Positions 34,801-43,474 of a stretch of 64,000 nucleotides of DNA are shown here, one piece after another. Within the stretch, counting starts at the first letter, position 1, and every line of letters begins with the position of its first letter. This DNA comes from Moheibacter lacus (GTDB lineage Bacteria; Bacteroidota; Bacteroidia; Flavobacteriales; Weeksellaceae). The stretch covers positions 890,595 through 954,594 of the forward strand of contig NZ_JACDZE010000001.1 in NCBI RefSeq assembly GCF_014042165.1, in the 5' to 3' direction. The translations under genes and the position numbers were made by a program. Below the pieces are notes generated by a model. It was not told the origin of the DNA. It made no database searches and worked only from the letters and a program-made list of their open reading frames with translations.

Positions 34801-35810
34801 TGAGTTGGGCTTTACCGGAAAATAGCATTTGGTTTTTATTGGTTCCAATTTTTATTGGACTGGCGATTTATGTTCAAAATTGGCGAAAAAAAACCAGAGA
34901 AAAATTTGCTGACGCTGATTTGATTCCGAAATTATTTCCATCTGTTGCAAATTCGCGAAGCAAAATCAAATTATTTTTCATTCTCATCGGTTTGATTTTC
35001 ACAATTTTAGCCTTGATGGATCCGCTTTATGGCGAAGAAGAAATCAAAATCAAAAGAGAAGGAATCGACATCATTTATGCGCTGGATTTGTCCAATAGTA
35101 TGAATGCGGAAGATGTTGTGCCAAGCCGTTTAGACCGTGCAAAAAAGATCATTTCGGAGTCCGTTGGTAAGTTGGCGGGAGATCGCGTAGGATTGATTGT
35201 TTTTGCGGCAGATGCGTATTCGATTTCGCCTTTGACCAATGATTATACGGCGATTCAGTCCTACATCAGCAGCGCCAGTCCTGAATTGATTTCGCAGCAA
35301 GGCACCAACTTTTCTTCTGTTGCGCTCAAAGCCGCCGAAATGTTTGAAAACGCACCGACAACCGGAAAACTATTGGTGATTTTATCTGATGGAGAAGACA
35401 ATGAAAACAGCGTTTCCAAAGCCATTCAAACCGCAAAAGATAGCAACATCCACATCGTCACCATCGGTATAGGAACGCCAAATGGTGGGCCAATCCCTAT
35501 GAACGTTGGCGGATTTGAAGAATTTAAAATGGATAGATACGGAGAAACCGTTATTTCCAAATTGGTGGAAGGTTCTATGGAATCTCTCGCCAAATCCACT
35601 TCCGGATTTTACATCCGGGTCAACCAAACCCAAGACGCCCTGAATAAACTGCACAGTTATTTAGCGACGCTCGACAAAGAAGTGCAGGATATGGCGATGA
35701 GCAAAGATAAAAAACATGTTTTTCAATGGTTACTCGCTTTGGCTTTGGTTTTTATTTTTATAGATACTTTAACAACTGAACATAAACTTTTTAACAACAA
35801 AAAACGATAG
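34800..35810 (+). CDS. batB: BatB-like VWA-domain membrane protein
   Basis: 336 residues, homologous in layout to BatA: two N-terminal helices, VWA domain with D-L-S-N-S (YALDLSNSMNAEDV), G-T-N-F and ILSDGEDNE as MIDAS elements, and a C-terminal membrane anchor (WLLALALVFIFIDTL). Starts 1 bp inside the batA stop (TAATG). BatA and BatB probably form a pair in the inner membrane with the VWA domains in the periplasm. Confidence 0.92.
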   Translation: MSWALPENSIWFLLVPIFIGLAIYVQNWRKKTREKFADADLIPKLFPSVANSRSKIKLFFILIGLIFTILALMDPLYGEEEIKIKREGIDIIYALDLSNSMNAEDVVPSRLDRAKKIISESVGKLAGDRVGLIVFAADAYSISPLTNDYTAIQSYISSASPELISQQGTNFSSVALKAAEMFENAPTTGKLLVILSDGEDNENSVSKAIQTAKDSNIHIVTIGIGTPNGGPIPMNVGGFEEFKMDRYGETVISKLVEGSMESLAKSTSGFYIRVNQTQDALNKLHSYLATLDKEVQDMAMSKDKKHVFQWLLALALVFIFIDTLTTEHKLFNNKKR

Positions 35811-35823
35811 TTTTGTCCACAGG

Positions 35824-36654
35824 ATGCCTATGATAAAACATATACTGACTTTTCTTTTTTTGATGCCAATTCTTCACAACCTTTCTGCTCAGCAATCGGA
35901 TGCGAAAGACTATATCATCAGCGGTAATCAAAATTATATGGAAGGGAATTTTACCAAAGCAGAAGCTCAATACAAATCTGCGCTTGGTGAAGACAGCAAT
36001 TCGATCAAAGGAAACTATAATCTCGGTAACTCGCTTTACAAACAGAAAAGAATGGACGAAGCCCGGGTTCACTATGACCGAGTGATCCAAAACTTAAATG
36101 CCACAAATTCCGATAAACACAAAGCCTACCATAACATCGGGAAATCCTATTTGGACGAAAAAAATCCTGAAAAAGCCGTTGCCAATTTAAAAGAGGCATT
36201 AAAATTGAATCCTTATGATGATGAAACGCGGTACAATTATGCTTTAGCCAGAAAACAATTGGAAGAGCAGCAAGAAGAAAAAGACGAAAAGAATCAGGAG
36301 AAAAAGGAGAATCAAGACGGATCCAATGAAGATCAAAAAGATTCTAAAGACAATGCTGAAAAACAAGACGAAGGCGACAAAGGTGAAAACAATGAAAACC
36401 AAAAGCCTGAAAATGAAAACGGTCAACAACCCGATGGTGAAAACGGAAACGAGGATGGAGACGGAAAAGCACCTGAAAACCAGCAAATCACAAAAGGGTC
36501 TGATGGGAAGGAAAAAAGTTCTTCTCAACCCATGAATACAGAAAGACAAGAAGGACTCCTAGATGCGCTTCGTCAACAAGAACAGGAAACACTCAAAAAA
36601 ATAATCAGTCAAAAAGCACAAAAAGTTAGAGTAAATACGGAAAAAGATTGGTGA
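35824..36654 (+). CDS. batC: BatC-like TPR protein
   Basis: 276-residue exported protein. Signal peptide ends LSAQ near residue 22. Three to four tetratricopeptide repeats cover about residues 28-145 (YMEGNFTKAEAQYKSAL, SYLDEKNPEKAVANLKEALK). Then comes a highly charged, low-complexity stretch of about 90 residues made of E, K, N, D and Q, and a short conserved helix (LLDALRQQEQETLKKIIS) at the end. TPR proteins at this place act as scaffolds for the VWA proteins. Overlaps batD by 1 bp (TGATG). Confidence 0.9.
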   Translation: MPMIKHILTFLFLMPILHNLSAQQSDAKDYIISGNQNYMEGNFTKAEAQYKSALGEDSNSIKGNYNLGNSLYKQKRMDEARVHYDRVIQNLNATNSDKHKAYHNIGKSYLDEKNPEKAVANLKEALKLNPYDDETRYNYALARKQLEEQQEEKDEKNQEKKENQDGSNEDQKDSKDNAEKQDEGDKGENNENQKPENENGQQPDGENGNEDGDGKAPENQQITKGSDGKEKSSSQPMNTERQEGLLDALRQQEQETLKKIISQKAQKVRVNTEKDW

Positions 36655-38411
36655 TGTTGAAACAGATTTTTCTTTTATGGATTTTATTTTGCTCCGCGAA
36701 TTTTTTATCGGGACAGGAAATTACATTTAAAAGTCAGGCCAGTAAAACCGAAGTTTCTGTCAACGAGCGCTTTGTCGTCCAATTTGTGTTGACCTACGGA
36801 CAAGAAAATCTTTCTTTCGATAAACAACCCAAACTTCCCGACTTCCGAGAATTGACGCGTTTGGGTGAGTCACAAATCAACAGTTTCCAGTTCATCAATG
36901 GAAATGCCTTTAACCAATCCGGAGTAGAAGTTGTGCTCGTTGCTGACCGAGAAGGCGAATTTACCATAGGCGCCGCCACTTGTACAATCAACGGAAAACG
37001 CTACAAAACCAATCCCATAAAGATTTCGGTAAAAAAAGGTTTAAAACCCAAAACGCAAGGTGGAAAACGTTTACAAGGTGCATTTATCACAACAGAAGTT
37101 TCAGATGAAAATCCTTTTTTAAATCAAGAAGTGATTTTAACGGTGAAAATGTATGCACGGGATTATTCGATTTTAAATCGAATCCGAAATTATCAAGAAC
37201 CGGATTTCAACAATTTGATGGCCAAGTTCGTCAGTGAAAAACTCGATGAAGACGAAAAACAAGTATTGATCAACGGCACAACTTTCATTCAAAAAGTTCT
37301 GGCTCGTTATGTTTTGTTTCCACAAAAATCAGGTGAAATAGAAATCGATCCATTTGCATTAAATGTTTTAATTTCAGGCTATTATGGCGCTGAAAACGTG
37401 CAATTGACTTCAGATCCCATACGGTTGAAAGTAAGAAATTTACCCCCTGGAAAACCAGATAATTTCAGTGGAGCAGTGGGAAATTATAAACTCAATGCTT
37501 CCCTTTCCAAAAAAGAAGTGAACGCAAATGAAGCCGTGAATTTGGAGGTGGAAATCGTCGGTTCCGGAAATTTAAATACCTTAAAAACACCTGAAGTTCC
37601 GGTTCCGGAACATATCGAAACCTTTGCGCCCAAAAAGAAAGATGCCTTTGAAATCCGTCCATCCGGAATGAAAGGTGCAGTGGAAGAAAAACATGTACTG
37701 GTGCCACAGTATGGTGGAGATTATCAAATAGGCCCGATTGCTTTTAATTATTTTGATCCTTCCAAAGAAAAATACATCACGCTGAAAACCAAATCACTTC
37801 TGCTTTCAGTCGAAGGTCCGGAACCTCCGAAAACAGATACGATACAGGAAAACGAAGAACTGACCGATCATGTCCGTACCGACTCTTCAACCTTTGATCC
37901 AAGCTCCATCGTCCCACAACAAATCACAGAAGTGAAAGACAAAGTGGTGGAGACGGTTGCCAAAGAAAACAATTGGATTTGGGCTTTGCTCGCCGGATTG
38001 GTTGTGGTAGCTGGTTTGTTTTTTTGGTGGAATAGAAAACGGTCGGCTGACAAAACCTCAACCAAAACTTTGAGTGAAAAACAATTGAACAGCAAATTCA
38101 ATTCACAGATTAACAACATGTTATCTGACTTAAAAGCTTTGGCACAACAAAATGACACTTCCGCATTTTTATCGCTTCAAGAAGATATTTTGACAAAAAT
38201 AGGCATGCATTTTAGTGGAACGGAATTCGCTGAATTCACAGAATCTTCCGTCGCAGAGAAACTTCAAACTTCCTTCGGAAATCTTGCTGACCAATGGAAA
38301 TCCTTGTTGCTGGAATGCAAAGAATCCAAATATGCTTTTGGTACATCAGAAAAAAGTCTGATGGAAAAATTCCGTGAAACAGAAGCGGTTTGGAAAGGAT
38401 TTCAGAAATGA
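36654..38411 (+). CDS. batD: BatD-like oxygen-tolerance membrane protein
   Basis: 585 residues, last gene of the operon. Signal peptide (MLKQIFLLWILFCSANFLSG), then tandem Ig-like beta domains (TFKSQASKTEVSVNERFVVQ; FITTEVSDENPFLNQEVILTV; GNYKLNASLSKKEVNANEAV), one transmembrane helix near residues 441-463 (WALLAGLVVVAGLFFWW) and a cytoplasmic helical tail. This matches the BatD/oxygen-tolerance family. The ATG at 36654 overlaps the batC stop; an in-frame TTG 6 bp upstream is unlikely. Confidence 0.92.
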   Translation: MLKQIFLLWILFCSANFLSGQEITFKSQASKTEVSVNERFVVQFVLTYGQENLSFDKQPKLPDFRELTRLGESQINSFQFINGNAFNQSGVEVVLVADREGEFTIGAATCTINGKRYKTNPIKISVKKGLKPKTQGGKRLQGAFITTEVSDENPFLNQEVILTVKMYARDYSILNRIRNYQEPDFNNLMAKFVSEKLDEDEKQVLINGTTFIQKVLARYVLFPQKSGEIEIDPFALNVLISGYYGAENVQLTSDPIRLKVRNLPPGKPDNFSGAVGNYKLNASLSKKEVNANEAVNLEVEIVGSGNLNTLKTPEVPVPEHIETFAPKKKDAFEIRPSGMKGAVEEKHVLVPQYGGDYQIGPIAFNYFDPSKEKYITLKTKSLLLSVEGPEPPKTDTIQENEELTDHVRTDSSTFDPSSIVPQQITEVKDKVVETVAKENNWIWALLAGLVVVAGLFFWWNRKRSADKTSTKTLSEKQLNSKFNSQINNMLSDLKALAQQNDTSAFLSLQEDILTKIGMHFSGTEFAEFTESSVAEKLQTSFGNLADQWKSLLLECKESKYAFGTSEKSLMEKFRETEAVWKGFQK

Positions 38412-38446
38412 TTTAACCGCGATTTGACATGAAATTATCTTTTGAG

Positions 38447-38479
38447 TTGGGGTTTATCAAACTCCCCTTATTACCTTTG
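38447..38479 (+). promoter_or_regulatory. Promoter of marC (TTG-N22-TACCTTTG)
   Basis: A -33 TTG at 38447-38449 and a perfect -7 TAnnTTTG at 38472-38479, 22 nt apart. The leader before the ATG at 38496 is about 10-12 nt, which rules out upstream in-frame starts. Confidence 0.6.
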
Positions 38480-38495
38480 CAAGAAATTTTGGACG

Positions 38496-39095
38496 ATGAC
38501 AGACTTTTTTGCAAAAATTTCTATTAAAGAAATCGGAACTTGTTTTGCGGTGTTGTTTGCCGTTATTGACATTTTGGGAAGTATTCCGATTATCGCAAAC
38601 ATAAGAAGTAAAGTTGGTGTAATCCAATCAGAAAAAGCTTCCATCGTGGCTGGTGTGATCATGATTTCCTTTTTGTTTTTTGGAACGAAGATTTTGACTT
38701 TCATCGGAATCGATGTTGAATCCTTTGCGGTTGCAGGAGCCTTTGTCATTTTTGTAATCGCTCTAGAAATGATCTTGGGCATTGAAATTCAAAGAGACCA
38801 TGCGCCAGAAGCAGCTTCTATCGTTCCGATCGCCTTTCCTTTAATTGCCGGAGCAGGATCACTGACCACAGTATTGAGTTTAAGAGCAGAATTTAGTGAC
38901 ATTAACATCATCATAGGAGTAATTCTCAATATGCTTATTGTATATTTGGTATTGCGAAATGCGGGTCGTTTGGAAAAGTTGATAGGGCCCGGCATCATGT
39001 CAGTTCTTAAAAAGGTTTTTGGGATCATTTTGTTGTCGATTGCCGTTAAATTATTTGTGTCCAACATCGGTGCGCTTTTTGTCCAAAACTTCTAA
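38496..39095 (+). CDS. MarC-family integral membrane protein
   Basis: 199 residues with six predicted transmembrane helices. Family motifs: KEIGTCFAVLFAVIDILGSIPI at the N-terminus and AFPLIAGAGSLTTVLSL in the middle. MarC/YchE/YhgN proteins have a solute-exporter-like fold; their substrate is unknown and the old antibiotic-resistance role is not supported. The ATG at 38496 is chosen because it lies just downstream of the promoter; a TTG at 38442 lies upstream of it. Confidence 0.88.
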   Translation: MTDFFAKISIKEIGTCFAVLFAVIDILGSIPIIANIRSKVGVIQSEKASIVAGVIMISFLFFGTKILTFIGIDVESFAVAGAFVIFVIALEMILGIEIQRDHAPEAASIVPIAFPLIAGAGSLTTVLSLRAEFSDINIIIGVILNMLIVYLVLRNAGRLEKLIGPGIMSVLKKVFGIILLSIAVKLFVSNIGALFVQNF

Positions 39096-39131
39096 TTATC
39101 AATGGATTAGAATTGATTTAAAAAATTAAAA

Positions 39132-39341
39132 ATGAAAACATTTGTTTATATCGCATTATTCATCATCCTGGGTTCCTTTGTGTTCAATTTGGTGTCCATG
39201 GATTATGAAATGGGGCTAATGAGTGAGGAAAACCGACCGTATATCATCGGTTTAGGTGCTGGGGTTTGTGGGTTGATTCTATGCGCTATTTTTCTGAAAT
39301 ACTATCGTTTGAAATCGAATTTAGAACATCGATCAAATTAA
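39132..39341 (+). CDS. Small two-helix membrane protein, unknown role
   Basis: 69 residues with two hydrophobic segments (VYIALFIILGSFVFNLV and IIGLGAGVCGLILCAIFL) joined by a short acidic loop. I do not recognise a named family. It follows marC by 36 bp on the same strand and its last 56 bp overlap the 3' end of rnpA on the other strand. The clean ATG, the two-helix pattern and the normal codon use speak for a real gene. Confidence 0.7.
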   Translation: MKTFVYIALFIILGSFVFNLVSMDYEMGLMSEENRPYIIGLGAGVCGLILCAIFLKYYRLKSNLEHRSN

Positions 39342-39666
39342 GCATCGCTTTTTCAATTCTGGTAAAATCATGGATTTCATTTGTGGTATAAATGAACATG
39401 ACTTCGAGTTTGGAAGACAAATTCAAATGGTGTTGATGCAAGCGGAACGCTTCTCTGATTCTTCTTTTCAACAAATTTCGATGAACGGCTTTTTTGAATA
39501 ACTTTTTGGGAACGCTGACGGCGATTTTGAAACCGGGTTTTTCATTTGGTTCAAAATAATAAACCGATTTGAGCGGAAAGGCTTTTGTGCTTTTTCCGGA
39601 AAGGAAAAGTCTTTCGATCTTTTTTTGGCTTTTCAGTCTTTTATCGGCGCCTAGTGTAAACTTCAT
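39286..39666 (-). CDS. rnpA: Ribonuclease P protein component
   Basis: Protein subunit of RNase P, which removes 5' leaders from tRNA precursors. 126 residues. The RNR motif is clear (KKLFKKAVHRNLLKRRIREAFR), preceded by FKIAVSVPKK. The start is the ATG at 39666, which gives MKFTLGADKRLKSQKK. rpmH is not adjacent, unlike in many phyla. The last 18 codons overlap the small membrane-protein gene on the opposite strand. Confidence 0.95.
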   Translation of the reverse strand: MKFTLGADKRLKSQKKIERLFLSGKSTKAFPLKSVYYFEPNEKPGFKIAVSVPKKLFKKAVHRNLLKRRIREAFRLHQHHLNLSSKLEVMFIYTTNEIHDFTRIEKAMLNLIDVLNSISNDSISEK

Positions 39667-39732
39667 CAATTCAGATTATCATCCTATAATTAATTCAAAG
39701 GTAATTCATTCGAAGAAATAAGAAAGAATGCC

Positions 39733-39740
39733 TAATTTTG
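39733..39740 (+). promoter_or_regulatory. -7 element (TAATTTTG) of brxA
   Basis: Perfect TAnnTTTG match, 23 nt before the ATG at 39764. Confidence 0.5.
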
Positions 39741-39763
39741 ATGCAAATTTAAATTTTTAAGAA

Positions 39764-40174
39764 ATGTATCCAGAAGAAATAGTAATACCGATGAAAGAAC
39801 AATTGACTTTTAACGGTTTTGAGGATTTGACTACTGCTGAAAAGGTGGACGAAGCCATGAAAAAAGAAGGAACGACTTTGGTGATGGTAAATAGTGTTTG
39901 TGGTTGTGCTGCTGGAGCTGCTCGACCAGGCGTACTTTTGTCGCTTACGGGGGAAAAAGCACCTAAAAACTTGACCACTGTTTTTGCCGGATTTGATTTG
40001 GATGCGGTAAAACGTGTACGTGAATATTTGATGCCTTTTCCTCCAAGTTCTCCTGCTGTAGCGCTTTTCAAAGACGGAGAATTGGTGCATATGTTGGAGC
40101 GTCACCACATCGAGGGACATTCTGCCCAAGCGATTGCTGAAAACCTAAAACAAGCTTACGCAGAGTTTGTTTAA
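39764..40174 (+). CDS. BrxA/BrxB-family bacilliredoxin
   Basis: Thioredoxin-like protein of 136 residues from the YphP/YqiW family. The redox motif is C46-G-C48 in VNSVCGCAAGAARPG. The family reduces bacillithiol mixed disulfides on proteins in Firmicutes and in those Bacteroidota that make bacillithiol. Single-gene unit with its own promoter element and terminator. Confidence 0.92.
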   Translation: MYPEEIVIPMKEQLTFNGFEDLTTAEKVDEAMKKEGTTLVMVNSVCGCAAGAARPGVLLSLTGEKAPKNLTTVFAGFDLDAVKRVREYLMPFPPSSPAVALFKDGELVHMLERHHIEGHSAQAIAENLKQAYAEFV

Positions 40175-40197
40175 AATTTCAGTATAAAGATTTTTAG

Positions 40198-40233
40198 CCC
40201 TTTAATTCATTCAAATTAAAGGGTTTGTTTTTT
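40198..40233 (+). terminator. Intrinsic terminator of the bacilliredoxin gene
   Basis: CCCTTTAATT (40198-40207) pairs with AATTAAAGGG (40214-40223), loop of 6, then TTTGTTTTTT. Confidence 0.8.
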
Positions 40234-40242
40234 AAAAAATTG

Positions 40243-40250
40243 TACTTTTA
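40243..40250 (+). promoter_or_regulatory. -7-like element (TACTTTTA) of the M28 peptidase gene
   Basis: Near match to TAnnTTTG, 20 nt upstream of the ATG at 40271. Confidence 0.35.
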
Positions 40251-40270
40251 TCGACATATTTTAACCTAAA

Positions 40271-41428
40271 ATGAAATTAACACACACTCTTTTATTATTC
40301 GGAATTCTTTTATCATATACAGCTTTCGGACAAACACACAATGCTTATTATCAAACACTTGTCAATCAAGTTAGCGCCGATCAATTGGAATCCAAACTGA
40401 CATCATTCGCCAATTTTGGGGAAAAACAATTGGGTTCACCGGAAGCCTCCAATGCTTTTAACTGGTTGGTGGATCTTTACGAATCTTGGGGCTACACTTC
40501 TATCGAACAACATGAAGTAAATGCTTGGGGAGAAAGTGGCTACAACCTCATCGTTACCAAAACCGGAACCGTTTATCCGGACACCTATATCATCATCGAC
40601 GGTCATTACGACACGATCAATGGTCCGGGCGCCAATGACAATGGAAGTGGAACGGCAATTATCCTAGAAATGGCGAGAATCTTAAAAGATATTCCTACCG
40701 AATATTCCATCAAATTCATCCATTTTACTGCTGAAGAATGGGGATTAATCGGGAGTTACCAATACGTGGAAGACATCGTTTTGCCACAAAACTTGGATAT
40801 AAGATTGGTCTTTAACATAGATCAGGTTGGGGGTATCGCCGGTGATATAAATGATACGATAACCTGTGAACAAGACGAAGAATTTCCCAGCAGCAACAAT
40901 TCTCAATCCTCGCTCTTTACCAATCAACTAATGACTTGTGTGGAGCTTTATTCTGATTTGGAAACCAATCTGGGTGAGGCCTATGGCTCTGATTATGTGC
41001 CATTTCAGGAAGAAGGTTTTGTGGTAACGGGGTTATATGAGTACAATGAATCACCTTATCCGCATACTTCAGAAGATACTTTGGAAAATGTAGATTTCGG
41101 GTTCATTCTTCAAGTTGCAAAAGCAACGATGGGGGCGATATGTCATTTCGCTGTAGTTCAGGAAGATATGAGCGTCAACGACGCCAATTTTGATCAGGTT
41201 CAAATATTTCCCAATCCGGTTGATGATGAATTAATTGTTCAGTCCAATTCAGCAAAAATTTCTAAAATACATTTGACCGATCTTACCGGAAAAATCCTTT
41301 GGAGTTCGTCAAAAGTTGAGAGCGAAATGAAAATCAACACTTCTCATCTTCCAAATGGCGTTTATCTTTTGAACTTAATGAAAGGAAAGTTGAGTTCGTC
41401 AAAAAAAATCATTGTACAACATAAATAA
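40271..41428 (+). CDS. Secreted M28 aminopeptidase with type IX sorting domain
   Basis: 385-residue exported zinc peptidase. Signal peptide ends AFGQ at about residue 20. The M28 core shows H-Y-D (IIDGHYDTI), GPGANDNGSGTA with a metal-binding Asp, F-T-A-E-E-W (general base and ligand), and a C-terminal ligand His in YPHTSED. The last ~75 residues form a type IX secretion sorting domain (VQIFPNPVDDELIV, then LPNGVYLLNLMKG and IIVQHK at the end), so it is expected to be exported by the system PorQ belongs to and released or anchored at the surface. ribE follows after 6 bp. Confidence 0.9.
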   Translation: MKLTHTLLLFGILLSYTAFGQTHNAYYQTLVNQVSADQLESKLTSFANFGEKQLGSPEASNAFNWLVDLYESWGYTSIEQHEVNAWGESGYNLIVTKTGTVYPDTYIIIDGHYDTINGPGANDNGSGTAIILEMARILKDIPTEYSIKFIHFTAEEWGLIGSYQYVEDIVLPQNLDIRLVFNIDQVGGIAGDINDTITCEQDEEFPSSNNSQSSLFTNQLMTCVELYSDLETNLGEAYGSDYVPFQEEGFVVTGLYEYNESPYPHTSEDTLENVDFGFILQVAKATMGAICHFAVVQEDMSVNDANFDQVQIFPNPVDDELIVQSNSAKISKIHLTDLTGKILWSSSKVESEMKINTSHLPNGVYLLNLMKGKLSSSKKIIVQHK

Positions 41429-41434
41429 TCCGCT

Positions 41435-42022
41435 TTGTTTACAGGAATAGTTGAAAATATAGGGACAATCGAACGCATCGAAAAAGAAGAATCAAACGTT
41501 CATTTTTGGTTAAGTTGTGCTTTCACAAACGAACTTAAAATCGACCAAAGCGTTTCGCATAACGGTGTTTGTTTGACTGTCGTCGAAATTTCCGATGCCA
41601 TTTATAAAGTAACCGCGATAGACGAAACCCTTAAAAAAACCAATTTAGGTCAACTTTTAGCTGGAAATAAGGTCAATTTAGAACGATGTATGCGTTTTAA
41701 CGACCGTTTGGATGGCCATATCGTTCAGGGTCATGTAGACCAAACAGCGGTATTAAAATCAATCGAAAATGAAAAAGGAAGTTATGTGCTTACTTTCCTT
41801 TATGATGAAATTTCTTCCGGAAATGTTACCGTACCAAAAGGATCCATTTGTGTAAACGGTATTAGTTTAACCGTTGTAGATTCTAAAGTCGGTGAATTTT
41901 CAGTTGCGATCATTCCTTATACATGGGAAAACACCAATTTGCACGAATTAAAATCAGGAGATATTGTAAATTTAGAATTTGATATCATCGGCAAATACAT
42001 ACAACGTCTGATGAACCGATAA
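41435..42022 (+). CDS. ribE: Riboflavin synthase, alpha chain
   Basis: Dismutates two 6,7-dimethyl-8-ribityllumazine molecules to riboflavin. 195 residues with the internal duplication typical of the enzyme: MFTGIVENIGTIERI and SHNGVCLTVVEI in the first half, then GHIVQGHVDQTAVL and CVNGISLTVVDSKVGEFSVAIIPYTWENTNL in the second. The start codon is TTG at 41435, fixed by the invariant MFTGIVE N-terminus. No FMN riboswitch precedes it; it is 6 bp behind the M28 peptidase and 3 bp ahead of a histidine kinase. Confidence 0.95.
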   Translation: MFTGIVENIGTIERIEKEESNVHFWLSCAFTNELKIDQSVSHNGVCLTVVEISDAIYKVTAIDETLKKTNLGQLLAGNKVNLERCMRFNDRLDGHIVQGHVDQTAVLKSIENEKGSYVLTFLYDEISSGNVTVPKGSICVNGISLTVVDSKVGEFSVAIIPYTWENTNLHELKSGDIVNLEFDIIGKYIQRLMNR

Positions 42023-42025
42023 ACC

Positions 42026-43474
42026 ATGGTAAAACGGCTTAATTTATCCCAAAGGATTTTTGCTGCGATGTTTTTAGTCCTGCTATTTACATCCGTTTCC
42101 ATAACGTTTATTACATCCTATAATTTCCAAGAACAAAATAGGATTTTTGCAGAAGATCTATTGAAAGCGAAAGAAAACCAAGTGATCGCCGCAATTGATT
42201 ATGAGCTAGATCGTTACCCGAATTTAGCAACCGATAAAAATATTTATGATGTGCTGGAAAATGTAATTCTTGGTATTTCTGATGTTCATAAAACGGATAT
42301 TAATGTCTTTGACGTCCGTGGAAACTTGATGTTGACTACAGAGGCAAAAGATGTTCCATCAAGGGTTTTACCGGACCGGGTTTTGGATAGTTTATCTAGA
42401 AATTTGGAATACCTGGAAATTCCGGTAGATGTGGGACGCGGAAAAACCTATTTGACTACATATCAATACATTAACAATTACAAAGGCGAACCGGTTGCCA
42501 TCGTAAATCTCCCTTATAAATCAGATAGATCATTGTTCAAAGAAAACATGAATGCATTATTGAGCCGTTTTGCAGGTGTTTTATTTTTGGTTTTGATCGT
42601 GGGAGGTTTTTTGTCCTGGATCATGGCCAAACAAATCACAAAAAAAATTGAACTAATTGCCGGAAAAATCAAACAAACCGATGTCGTTATTCATAACAAA
42701 CCCATTGATTATCAACAAAAAGACGAATTAAAACCATTGGTTGACTCCTACAATGAAATGTTGGAAAAACTGAATCACCAATCCAATTTACTCGCCATCA
42801 CAGAGCGAGAAGAAGCTTGGCGCGAAGTGGCCAAACAAGTAGCACATGAAATCAAAAATCCCTTAACGCCTATGCGGATGATGATTCAAAATTATGTGCG
42901 CAAATATGATCCTGAAGACCCCAAATCAAAGGAAAAACTAAAAGACCTTTCCGAAACCCTGGTTACCCAAATCGATACGATGTCAGCCATCGCTGAAGCC
43001 TTTTCTGATTTTGCGCGTATGCCTTTGCGTAAAGATGAAGAAATCGATGTGGTCAATACCATCGAAACCGCATTGGAGATTTTTCCCGAAAATACAGTCA
43101 AATTTGAGTCTTCTGTAAAAGAATTGAAAATTCATTTTGACAAAATTTATTTAATTCGAATCATTACCAATTTGGTTAAAAATGCCATTCAAGCCGTACC
43201 AATGGAAAGAAGTCCGGAAATACATGTCAACCTGCAAAAAATGAAAGATCTATTGGTAATAAGGGTTTCTGACAACGGAGTCGGAATCGCACCAAAAATA
43301 GGCGATAGGATATTTGAACCCAAATTTACCACAACTACGGGTGGAATGGGATTGGGACTGGCCATGGTAAAAAAAATCGTAGAAGACTATAACGGCAGCA
43401 TCCACTATCAAAGCGAAGAAAATCGAGGAACCGAATTTATCATAAAATTTCCGCATGGGAAAATCGGTTTTTAA
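42026..43474 (+). CDS. Sensor histidine kinase (NtrY-like)
   Basis: 482-residue membrane kinase. Transmembrane helices at about 11-29 and 188-208 flank a periplasmic sensor domain. After a HAMP-like linker (KQITKKIELIAGKI), the dimerisation domain holds the phosphoacceptor His in QVAHEIKNPLTPMRMM. The ATPase domain has the N box NLVKNAIQAVP, D-N-G-V-G-I-A, F-E-P-K-F-T-T and G-M-G-L-G-L-A. No response regulator is encoded beside it, so its partner lies elsewhere. The H-E-I-K-N-P-L-T-P form is typical of NtrY/AtoS-type kinases. It overlaps the trmN6-like gene by 20 bp. Confidence 0.9.
   Translation: MVKRLNLSQRIFAAMFLVLLFTSVSITFITSYNFQEQNRIFAEDLLKAKENQVIAAIDYELDRYPNLATDKNIYDVLENVILGISDVHKTDINVFDVRGNLMLTTEAKDVPSRVLPDRVLDSLSRNLEYLEIPVDVGRGKTYLTTYQYINNYKGEPVAIVNLPYKSDRSLFKENMNALLSRFAGVLFLVLIVGGFLSWIMAKQITKKIELIAGKIKQTDVVIHNKPIDYQQKDELKPLVDSYNEMLEKLNHQSNLLAITEREEAWREVAKQVAHEIKNPLTPMRMMIQNYVRKYDPEDPKSKEKLKDLSETLVTQIDTMSAIAEAFSDFARMPLRKDEEIDVVNTIETALEIFPENTVKFESSVKELKIHFDKIYLIRIITNLVKNAIQAVPMERSPEIHVNLQKMKDLLVIRVSDNGVGIAPKIGDRIFEPKFTTTTGGMGLGLAMVKKIVEDYNGSIHYQSEENRGTEFIIKFPHGKIGF

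Noticed and set aside
36280-36500. Frames inside the low-complexity region of batC on both strands
   Set aside because: They arise from the A-rich E/K/N/D codons of BatC and have no independent features.
41400-41440. FMN riboswitch before ribE
   Set aside because: Only 6 bp separate ribE from the preceding gene and no conserved RFN element is seen.
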